From CAYONP01 sp964405335 (lineage in GTDB: Bacteria > Armatimonadota > UBA10988), in assembly GCA_964405335.1 (NCBI GenBank), contig CAYONP010000044.1, positions 1 through 45,546 of the forward strand: a stretch of DNA of 45,546 nt, read 5' to 3'. The notes under the pieces were generated by a model that made no database searches, was not told the origin of the DNA, and saw nothing but the letters and a program-made list of their open reading frames with translations. The position numbers and the translations under genes were made by a program. Of the stretch, positions 33,065-40,007 are shown in pieces. How positions within the stretch are numbered: position 1 is the stretch's first letter; the number at the start of each line of letters is the position of its first letter.

Positions 33065-35225
33065 TCGCCACCACCTCGTGAATCTCGCCGGTCCGCACGG
33101 TCACCATCCGCCCGTCGACCGACACCTCACTCGCTTCGCCTACCGCCGTCGCCTCGCCTGCTCCGTCACGCAGCCAGATCCTCGCCGTGTAGGTATGAGC
33201 CTCCTCCATCAGGGCCGGCAGCACGCGGGTGCCCGTCGGAAACGCCTCCGTCGCGCTTGTCGGTGGTGACCACCAGGCCAGCAGGTGGATAATCCAGCGG
33301 CCGTCGGCGTGGCGGGTGACCACCGATTCGACGTTCAGCGGCGCGTCGATCCGCACCGGCGGATCAGGATCGAGCCAGCGCAGTAGATTGCCCAGCAGCA
33401 TCCGCTGTGCCGGGCTGCGATACTCGCCCGCATAGGCGGCGCACAGGCTGACCGGCACGGTCACGACCAGCCCGTCGCCGAGACGGTTGACCAGCACGCC
33501 CGGCCCGAGCAGTTCACCCGGCGACATGTGGCCGACCCAGTGGTTGTTGCTCGTCCGCCGCGCCGCCCACGTCTCGGCGTGGGTTTCGGCCGAGGTCGCC
33601 GTCAGCGCCGCCGCCGGCCCGCCGCAGAGCAGCGGCCAGTCCGGCGCGATGCCGTCGGCCAGCCAGTCGGCCGTGCCGGTCGGGAAGCGCAGGTAGTTGT
33701 CGCTGCGATCGAGCACCAGCTTGTCGAGCCGCCAACCGCCCAGCCGGCCGATGCCGGCACCGTCACCCGGCTCGCCGCGCGCATCGAGCATACCCGTCAC
33801 ACCGGTCAGCAGCAGCCTGCCGCCGCCTCTGGCATAGGCCTCGAGCAGCTCCAGGTCGGCCTCGCGCAGCACGCCGGCGCCGGGCACCATCAGCACAGGC
33901 AGTTCGCGCAGGCGCTCGAGGTCGGTGTTCTCGTCCGTGACAAAGGCCATCGGCTGGTGCAACTGGACCAGCAGCTTGTGCGCGCCCCACAGGCTCTTCT
34001 GGTAGCGCGGCGGGTTCTCGCGGCCGAACCAGTCGCGCGAGCGCTGACTGTGCCAGACCCCAATCCGCGGCACCGGCTCATGACCGAACCACTCGCGTCG
34101 CGCCCGCGCCAGGCCGAACGGCGTGGCTAGCCGCTGGTAGGCCGTCCGGTCGACCTGGCCCTCGTAGTAAGCCTTGTCGACCATGGTGCACTGCAGCCCG
34201 TGGCTGAGGTAGGTCAGCGTTTCCCAGGTCAGGTCGGCCGCCGGGCGCACGGTGAAGTCGTGATAGCCGTGGATGCTGCGCGAGCTGGCCACCTGCAGGT
34301 TGCGGTCACCCCGCGCCCCGGCCAGAAACAGGCTGAGGAAGCTCGGGTTGTAGCCGCCGAAGATGAACGGCAGCCCCTCGGCGGTGACGAAATCGCCATG
34401 CCGAGCGTGCCGCACCGCCTGCTGCCCCGCCTCGAACGAGAAGGGCGGGTAGCCGTGGTAGTTGAAGTCGACGCTCAGCTCAGGCCGCAGCGCTTTGATG
34501 GACGCCTCGACCTCGTGGCAGAAGGCGCTGTTCGAATCGCAGCGGAACTCGAGCATCGCCGCCCACGCTGCGTCCCACGTCGGCCCGGCCGGCATGGCGA
34601 AACCGTGCTGCGCCACGAACTCCCGCCGGCAGACCTCGCACCAGCAGCCGTAGGGTGGGGCGAAACCGAAGTCGAGCATATCGATGTGAAAGCCGACGAT
34701 CTCGTAAGCGCACATCTCGGCACAGAACGACTTGACCGCCTCGAGGTACCCGGAGCGGAAGCACAGCCGACCGCCGAGGTCGCTGCCGTCGGCGCCCTTC
34801 ATGCGCCATTCCGGGTGCGCCCGCCACGACGAGTCGTCGTACTGCACCTGGCAGTAGGCGACCACCGGCAGGCCGTGCGGCCGCGCTGCGTCGAGCACTT
34901 CTCGGAGCAGATCGCGCCCCTGCAGACCGGGGCAGGCGGCGGCGGCGCGCGAGTGGTAGTAGGCGAACTCCATATCCTTGCAGAACAGGACGAGATACTC
35001 GGCCTCCGCCTCCAGAACGGCGTTCACGATTTCAACACCGCTCGCTGAGCTCATGTAGACCGGGTCCGGATTGCAGCCGGTCGGCCCATACTCGATGCCG
35101 ACCAGCAGCCGGCGGAACCAGGGAGCAGGCGCAGCCACGGTGTTCGTCTCCCGAACGGCGTTCGGCACGGCGCGGGCGAGGGCAGGGGTGAGGGCGGCGA
35201 GCACGAACCGGCGACGGTCAAGCAT
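33057..35225 (-). CDS. Tat-exported glycosidase-like protein (GHL6-type barrel)
   Basis: A 722-aa protein with a twin-arginine signal (MLDRRRFVLAALTPALARA), so it is probably exported folded, perhaps with a cofactor or metal. The N-terminal barrel resembles the hypothetical glycosyl hydrolase 6 group, with the motif YGCWCEVCRREFVAQHGF (Cys-x-Cys-x2-Cys) and HIDMLDFGF. Residues about 440-620 (LPVLMVPGAGVLREADLELLEAYARGG to LVVTVPVSL) resemble the amidotransferase-like domain of beta-galactosidases, and a beta domain closes the chain. Substrate unknown. The ATG overlaps the end of the serine protease gene by eight bases, without a clear ribosome site, so translation may depend on coupling. Confidence 0.8.
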   Translation of the reverse strand: MLDRRRFVLAALTPALARAVPNAVRETNTVAAPAPWFRRLLVGIEYGPTGCNPDPVYMSSASGVEIVNAVLEAEAEYLVLFCKDMEFAYYHSRAAAACPGLQGRDLLREVLDAARPHGLPVVAYCQVQYDDSSWRAHPEWRMKGADGSDLGGRLCFRSGYLEAVKSFCAEMCAYEIVGFHIDMLDFGFAPPYGCWCEVCRREFVAQHGFAMPAGPTWDAAWAAMLEFRCDSNSAFCHEVEASIKALRPELSVDFNYHGYPPFSFEAGQQAVRHARHGDFVTAEGLPFIFGGYNPSFLSLFLAGARGDRNLQVASSRSIHGYHDFTVRPAADLTWETLTYLSHGLQCTMVDKAYYEGQVDRTAYQRLATPFGLARARREWFGHEPVPRIGVWHSQRSRDWFGRENPPRYQKSLWGAHKLLVQLHQPMAFVTDENTDLERLRELPVLMVPGAGVLREADLELLEAYARGGGRLLLTGVTGMLDARGEPGDGAGIGRLGGWRLDKLVLDRSDNYLRFPTGTADWLADGIAPDWPLLCGGPAAALTATSAETHAETWAARRTSNNHWVGHMSPGELLGPGVLVNRLGDGLVVTVPVSLCAAYAGEYRSPAQRMLLGNLLRWLDPDPPVRIDAPLNVESVVTRHADGRWIIHLLAWWSPPTSATEAFPTGTRVLPALMEEAHTYTARIWLRDGAGEATAVGEASEVSVDGRMVTVRTGEIHEVVAIG

Positions 35226-36138
35226 CTGGCGGAGGCCAGAACTGCTGGATCAGGGCGCGGCCTTCGTGGTTCTCGATCAGCTTGACCGCAGCGGTCTCGG
35301 CCAGTGTGACCATGCACGCATGATGCACGCTGAGAACGGCGTCCTGTAGCCGATCGTCGTCCTCGAGCGCATCCACCACAAGACCGACACGGCGAGCCGC
35401 CTCGAGCGGGATATGCCGATTGTGCGATCGAGTCGCGTCGTGGTCGCTCAGCGCTTGGGCGATCGACTTCGCCGCCGCTTTGGCATCTGGTCGACCGGCC
35501 AGCATCCTGCCCGCCAGCCACTCTTCGACCATTTCGCTGGCCCAGTCCAGCCCGCGCCTGCACTCGACGATGAGGGTCGGGCGATACTGCTCCAGGATGG
35601 GGCGCCATGCCTCGGTGGCCAACGGATCGGCGAGGATCTCCCTCTTTGCCTGTTCGAACTCCTCAAGGTACGCGTGGGCGGATCGCCCGCCGATCTGGGG
35701 ATCGATGGGCCCCAGACACGACTGCTTGCCCATGACGATACGGTCACAGCCGCAGGCGATCACGGTGCCGCCGGACATGGCCATCTGCGGGATGATCGCG
35801 CGCAGGTCCGTTGGGAACATGGCGTGCAGGTAATGCACGATGGACTCGGTGGCGGCCATGTCACCGCCCGGGGTGTGGAGCACCAGATCCAGACCCAGTG
35901 AGCGGTCCATGCCCTGAACCGCCGCCATGAAGCCGTTCTTGTCGTTGTCCGTGATGCCGAGGTCGACGTACCGATCCACCTTGGGTCGTTGCAGCCATCC
36001 GGAGTAATACACGATAAGATTACGCTGCGTCAACTGGTGAAGGGACATCAGGCAGCGCCGCCGTACCGTGTCGTATGCCTGTGCCCCCGCTTGGCGGCCC
36101 GCCGCAATCTCGTTGAGGATGTCGTGCAGACCCGGCAC
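35218..36138 (-). CDS. SDH-type serine protease (serine dehydrogenase proteinase family, ClpP/crotonase fold)
   Basis: A 306-aa member of the serine dehydrogenase proteinase family (ClpP/SppA superfamily). Landmarks are LVLHTPGGDMAATE at residues 86-99, the nucleophile Ser122 in MAMSGGT, and the GKQSCLGPIDPQIGG loop. The GTG at 36138 is preceded by GAGGA with optimal spacing and lies one base after the stop codon of the 64-aa gene. No signal peptide or TM helix, so it is cytosolic or peripheral. Family members cleave small proteins or peptides; physiological targets are unknown. Codon and base use look less GC-rich than the surrounding genes, hinting at acquisition. Confidence 0.85.
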   Translation of the reverse strand: MPGLHDILNEIAAGRQAGAQAYDTVRRRCLMSLHQLTQRNLIVYYSGWLQRPKVDRYVDLGITDNDKNGFMAAVQGMDRSLGLDLVLHTPGGDMAATESIVHYLHAMFPTDLRAIIPQMAMSGGTVIACGCDRIVMGKQSCLGPIDPQIGGRSAHAYLEEFEQAKREILADPLATEAWRPILEQYRPTLIVECRRGLDWASEMVEEWLAGRMLAGRPDAKAAAKSIAQALSDHDATRSHNRHIPLEAARRVGLVVDALEDDDRLQDAVLSVHHACMVTLAETAAVKLIENHEGRALIQQFWPPPDA

Positions 36139-36139
36139 G

Positions 36140-36334
36140 TCAGTCCTCGAGCGGCAGCGAGTGATTCGAAACCCCCCAGCGACATCGGGCGAGTTCAGCC
36201 GCCGTCGGCTCGTCTCGCCGTGGCGACCTGCGGACCAGCCGACTGGGTATCGGAGCGGTGGACGGGCCAATCAGGCGGCGAACGGGATCCGCCTCAGGCT
36301 TGCCGTGCTCCCGCTCTTGCCGTCGCTCGCCCAT
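36140..36334 (-). CDS. Small basic protein upstream of the SDH-type protease
   Basis: A 64-aa protein with no recognisable family. It is rich in Arg and Pro (RLVRRSPRRDEP) and ends HSLPLED. The ATG at 36334 has GGAG six bases upstream, an excellent site. The stop codon is one base before the GTG of the protease gene, so the pair is almost certainly co-translated. A longer in-frame start (GTG at 36409) overlaps the Gfo/Idh stop but is spaced too tightly from its Shine-Dalgarno. It could be a protease substrate, adaptor or inhibitor; this is inferred from linkage only. Confidence 0.5.
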   Translation of the reverse strand: MGERRQEREHGKPEADPVRRLIGPSTAPIPSRLVRRSPRRDEPTAAELARCRWGVSNHSLPLED

Positions 36335-36405
36335 GCCAGACTCCAACCTGTCGACGCCAGAAACGATCACTCCGTCCCAGAAGTTCCGGCCGCACGGTGA
36401 TTGGC

Positions 36406-37719
36406 TCACACCTCCTCCACCCCCGGCACCGCCCAACCCTCCGGGCTGTCGTCGCGGCCGAGCAGCGCGTTCGCCTCGGCGTCGCCGGGGAAGACCTTCC
36501 TCACCGGATCGAAGACCAGCGAGCGGCGCACCCGGTAGCTGATGTTCGCCAGGCAGCACAACTGCGCCGAGAGCACCCCCTCGGCCACATCGCAGTTCAG
36601 CTCCTCGACCTTGCGGCTGCGCACGCAGTCGATGAAGTTCTGGAAGATGTCGTTGCCCTTGCCGCCCACCTCGGGCAGTGTCAGGCCGTCGGCCGCCATC
36701 TCCTCGTCGCCCGCGCCGTGGGCCTTGTAGCCGTCGCCCTCGGTCATCCAGCCGTCGCTGCCGTAGACCAGGTTGCCGATCATCGCCCCCTGCTCGCTGT
36801 TGGTCGGCAGCCCGCGGACCTCGAACTGCAGCTCGCGGCCGTCGGGGTAGCGGAAGGTCGAAAACTGCGTGTTCGGCGTCTCGCCCTGGTCTTCGTAGCC
36901 GTACCGCCCGCCGGCCGAGTGGACGAAGACCGGCAGGCCGACGTTGAGGAACCAGCGCGCGACGTCCATCTGGTGCACGCCCTGGTTGCCGATGTCGCCG
37001 TTGCCATAGGCCCACATCCAGTGCCAGTTGTAAGGATGGATGTTCGGGTTGAACTCGCGCCGCGCCGCCGGACCCTGCCAGATGTCCCAGTGCAGCGTCG
37101 CCGGCGGGGCCTGGTTGTCCTTCATGCCGATCGAGCCGCGCGGCTTGAAGCACAGGCCGCGGCTCAGGTAGACATCGCCGATCTGGCCGGCCCAGACCCG
37201 CGCCACCGCGTTGCGCTTGCGGCCGTCGCCACGCGACTGGTGCCCGACCTGCACGATCCGACCGTGCCGGCGCGCCGCGGCGACCATCGACTCGCCCTCG
37301 GAGAAGCCCCAGCAGGCCGGCTTCTCGATGTAGACGTCCTTGCCGGCCTGGCAGGCCCAGACGGTGACCAACGCGTGCCAATGGTTCGGCGTCGCGCTGA
37401 ACACCACGTCGACCTCGTCGTCGTCGAGCAGCGCGCGGATGTCGGCGTAGGTCTTCGGCGGCGCGCCCTGCTGGTCGGCCACGCGCTTGACGCCCTTCGG
37501 CCAGACCGTCTCGTCCACGTCGCACAGCGCCACCACGCGCACGCCCTCGATGCCCAGCGCGGCGTCGATGTGACTCATGCCCCGGCCGTTGAAGCCGACC
37601 ACCGCCGCGCCGAGAGTCTCGTTCTGGCTGAACCCTTTGCGCGTGTCCATGAGGATCGTCAAGCCGGCGGCGGTCGCCGCCGAACGAGTGACGAACTGCC
37701 GTCGGTTCATCGTCTCCAT
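36406..37719 (-). CDS. Tat-exported Gfo/Idh/MocA oxidoreductase, copy 1 (intact catalytic Lys)
   Basis: A 437-aa protein with a twin-arginine signal (NRRQFVTRS, hydrophobic AATAAGLTIL). The N-terminal Rossmann domain shows VVGFNGRGMSH and ALCDVDE, followed by ATPNHWHA and the family signature YIEKPAC, whose Lys is the catalytic residue. HQMDVARWFL supplies the conserved His-x2-Asp motif. Such Tat-exported members hold a tightly bound NAD(P) and oxidise or reduce sugars in the periplasm, as in glucose-fructose oxidoreductase. The ATG at 37719 has GGAG six bases upstream; a second ATG (37710) is possible. Its promoter region is occupied by the 52-bp tandem array. Confidence 0.88.
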   Translation of the reverse strand: METMNRRQFVTRSAATAAGLTILMDTRKGFSQNETLGAAVVGFNGRGMSHIDAALGIEGVRVVALCDVDETVWPKGVKRVADQQGAPPKTYADIRALLDDDEVDVVFSATPNHWHALVTVWACQAGKDVYIEKPACWGFSEGESMVAAARRHGRIVQVGHQSRGDGRKRNAVARVWAGQIGDVYLSRGLCFKPRGSIGMKDNQAPPATLHWDIWQGPAARREFNPNIHPYNWHWMWAYGNGDIGNQGVHQMDVARWFLNVGLPVFVHSAGGRYGYEDQGETPNTQFSTFRYPDGRELQFEVRGLPTNSEQGAMIGNLVYGSDGWMTEGDGYKAHGAGDEEMAADGLTLPEVGGKGNDIFQNFIDCVRSRKVEELNCDVAEGVLSAQLCCLANISYRVRRSLVFDPVRKVFPGDAEANALLGRDDSPEGWAVPGVEEV

Positions 37720-37750
37720 TGCCTGCTCCAGACCGTCCGTTCTGTCCAGT

Positions 37751-38070
37751 CGCGCTACCACGGCGCGCGGGGCGCGCCCTACCTTGGCGCGCTCGGCCAG
37801 CGCGCGCTACCACGGCGCGCGGGGCGCGCCCTACCTTGGCGCGCTCGGCNNNNNNNNNNNNNNNNNNNNNNNNNNNNNNNNNNNNNNNNNNNNNNNNNNN
37901 NNNNNNNNNNNNNNNNNNNNNNNNNNNNNNNNNNNNNNNNNNNNNNNNNGGCCAGCGCGCGCTACCACGGCGCGCGGGGCGCGCCCTACCTTGGCGCGCT
38001 CGGCGAGCGCGCGCTACCACGGCGCGCGGGGCGCGCCCTACCTTGGCGCGCTCGGCGAGCGCGCCCTACC
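37751..38070. repeat. 52-bp tandem repeat array (family D), interrupted by assembly gap
   Basis: Unit starts are at 37751, 37803, 37958, 38010 and 38062 (partial), a regular 52-base period on both sides of the gap. Each unit contains GCGCTACC, the palindrome GGCGCGC-GGG-GCGCGCC and CCCTACC. Units before the gap read CTCGGCCAG, most after it CTCGGCGAG. The last partial unit supplies the CTA (TAG) stop of the gene ending at 38066. The true copy number is unknown because the array was not assembled through. Confidence 0.9.
37850..37949. other. Assembly gap of exactly 100 N
   Basis: A run of 100 N, the conventional placeholder for a gap of unknown size, falls inside the 52-bp array. Reads or contigs probably failed to span the repeats. 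Open frames crossing this gap are artefacts. Confidence 0.98.
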
Positions 38071-39352
38071 AGGTGAACCCAGGGGCCGTCTCGTGCCGGG
38101 CCAGCAGCGCGTTGGCCTCGTCGTCGCCGACGAACCGGCCGGCCGCCGGGTCGAACTCGAGGGCGCGCAGCAGGCGGTAGCTGATGTTGGCCAGGCAGCA
38201 CAACTGGGCCGACCGCACGCCCTGCTCCAGCTCGCAGTTGAGGTCCTCACGCCGCCGGCTGCGCACCGCGCCGAGCCAGTTGGCCAGCGCCTCACCCCCC
38301 GCGCCGCCGACCGGGCCGAGGGCGAGTTGCTCCGGCGGCTGGCCGTCGCCCCGATACCCAATATGCGGCTGATACCCATCGTCGGCGGCCATGTAGCCCT
38401 GGTTGCCGTAGACCAGGTTGCCCGTCTTCACGCCCGCCTCGGCGTTCGACGGCCGGCCGCGGACCTCCATCACGATGGGCAGGCCGTCGGCGAAGGTGAA
38501 GGTGGTGTGCTGCACGTTCGGCGTCTCGCCCATGTCGTCGCCGGCGAGGTAGCGCCCGCCGGAGCTGAACAGGCTGACGGGCAGCGTCTGGTCAAGGAAC
38601 CAGCGCGCGGTGTCGACCTGGTGCACCGCCTGGCGGCCCATCTCGCCGCCGCCGAACGACCAGAAGGCGTGCCAACCACCGTCGAGATAGGCCGGGCAGT
38701 ACGGCACCCGCGGCGCCGGGCCGCACCAGAGGTTCCAGTCGAGCCCGGGCGGCGGCGCGCCGGTCGGCTGGGTGGCAATCGCGTCGCGCAGCTCGTAACA
38801 GATGCCGCGGGCCATGTAGAGCGGCCCGACCTGCCCGGCCCGCGCCCGGGCCACGGCGTCGCGCAGATCGGCCTCGCCGCGGAGCTCGTGGCCGACCTGG
38901 ATGATCCGCTCGCCCCGCGCGGCGAGCATCGCCTCGCCCTCGGCATGTGACCAGCAGGCGGGCGTCTCGAGGTAGACGTCGCGGCCCGCCTGGCAGGCCC
39001 AGATGCAGGCCGTCGCGTGCCAGTGGTTGGGCAGCGCGATGACCACCGCCTCGACCGCATCGAGCTCGAGCAGGCGGCGCAGGTCACCCTCGACCACCGG
39101 CGCCACGCCGAGTTCCGCCTCGACCGCCTGGGCGGCGGCGGCGCGCTTCGCCTGGTCGACATCGCAGACGGCCACCACGCTGGCGCCCGGCGTGCCGAGC
39201 AGCCGCCCGAGCAGCGCCATGCCCTGCCGCCCGCAGCCGAGCAGCGCCAGCCGGACGGCATCGCCCTGCGCCCGCGCCCGCCGGCCGGCGGCCAGCCAGG
39301 CCAGTCCTGCCGCCGCTCCGCTGACAAACGACCGTCGGTCCATGGTGCCCAT
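38066..39352 (-). CDS. Tat-exported Gfo/Idh/MocA paralogue, copy 2 (catalytic Lys replaced)
   Basis: A 428-aa paralogue of 36406-37719 with the same layout: Tat signal (DRRSFVSGAAAGLAWLAAG), Rossmann LLGCGRQGMALLG and AVCDVDQ, ALPNHWHA, GRQAVHQVDTARWFL, and an almost identical ending (NISYRLLRALEFDP, DDEANALLARHETAPG). The signature EKPAC reads YLETPAC here: the Lys regarded as catalytic in this family is Thr (codon ACG). It may bind cofactor without catalysis, use another base, or act as partner of copy 1. The ATG at 39352 has GGAG six bases upstream. The stop codon lies inside the edge of the 52-bp array. Confidence 0.88.
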   Translation of the reverse strand: MGTMDRRSFVSGAAAGLAWLAAGRRARAQGDAVRLALLGCGRQGMALLGRLLGTPGASVVAVCDVDQAKRAAAAQAVEAELGVAPVVEGDLRRLLELDAVEAVVIALPNHWHATACIWACQAGRDVYLETPACWSHAEGEAMLAARGERIIQVGHELRGEADLRDAVARARAGQVGPLYMARGICYELRDAIATQPTGAPPPGLDWNLWCGPAPRVPYCPAYLDGGWHAFWSFGGGEMGRQAVHQVDTARWFLDQTLPVSLFSSGGRYLAGDDMGETPNVQHTTFTFADGLPIVMEVRGRPSNAEAGVKTGNLVYGNQGYMAADDGYQPHIGYRGDGQPPEQLALGPVGGAGGEALANWLGAVRSRRREDLNCELEQGVRSAQLCCLANISYRLLRALEFDPAAGRFVGDDEANALLARHETAPGFTW

Positions 39353-39431
39353 CGCCCGCTCCCACGGCGGGCATTCGCGCTGCTCGCGCGAGTCCCTGCC
39401 GGGCGGCCGAACCGATGTCCGCCGGGCCGGG

Positions 39432-39851
39432 CTATTCCTCGCTGTTCTCGATCGCGTCGGGCAGCAGTTCGCCGGTACTGCAGTCGAGCAGTCCGATCTG
39501 CGCCCATTTGCCGCCGATCGCCGCGCGGGCCCGAGCATTGCGGATCTTGTTCATCCGGTTCTGGTAGACAAAGGGCCGGCCGGCGGCATCGACCACCGGC
39601 GACTTGTCCTTCTTCCAGACCAACTGATACTGGGTATTCTTCCGCCGTCGTGTGGTGCTCTTGGGCCGGGCGACTTCGGCCAGCAGAGCGGGCGCCAGGC
39701 CGGCCGCCTTGAGCTCGAGAGCCAGTTCGCGAGCGATCTGCCGGCGATCCGATTCGAGGTCGGCAATCGCCGCTTCCGCTTCATGGCGTACCTGCCCAAT
39801 CTTCCCGTCGATCTCGCGCAGGCGCGCCACGATGTCGTCGATACCGGGCAT
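39432..39851 (-). CDS. Coiled-coil basic protein of unknown family
   Basis: A 139-aa cytosolic protein with strong ribosome site AAGGAGG before the ATG at 39851. Residues 1-62 form a predicted coiled coil (IVARLREIDGKIGQVRHEAE, ADLESDRRQIARELALEL). A basic hinge (RPKSTTRRRKN) leads to a C-terminal domain with YQLVWKKDKSPV, FVYQNRMNKIRNARAR and GKWAQIGLLD. Coiled coil plus basic linker plus small C-terminal domain recalls the H-NS-like layout, but no sequence motif of that family is recognised. An extended -10-like TGCTATTCT is upstream on the minus strand at 39898-39906. DNA binding is a guess from charge. Confidence 0.75.
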   Translation of the reverse strand: MPGIDDIVARLREIDGKIGQVRHEAEAAIADLESDRRQIARELALELKAAGLAPALLAEVARPKSTTRRRKNTQYQLVWKKDKSPVVDAAGRPFVYQNRMNKIRNARARAAIGGKWAQIGLLDCSTGELLPDAIENSEE

Positions 39852-40007
39852 GTTGCGATCCTCCTTGTTCGTGGTCATATCCTCTGCTGGCTCAATCAGA
39901 ATAGCACGGAATGGAGTCACTGCGATCCTTGACCTGATCGGCCCGACCCCCGACCGCCCGGAGGTGCCGGCGGCGCCGTCGGCGAAGGCGGGCGCGGAGG
40001 TCTCTTC

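Noticed and set aside
37751..38070. Possible CRISPR array
   Set aside because: The units are continuous identical tandem repeats with no unique spacers, and no cas gene is nearby.
35989..38950. Long open frames running through the N gap and the 52-bp array on both strands
   Set aside because: They cross an assembly gap of unknown length and encode the repeat as short peptide motifs; the true genes are the Gfo/Idh paralogues on either side.
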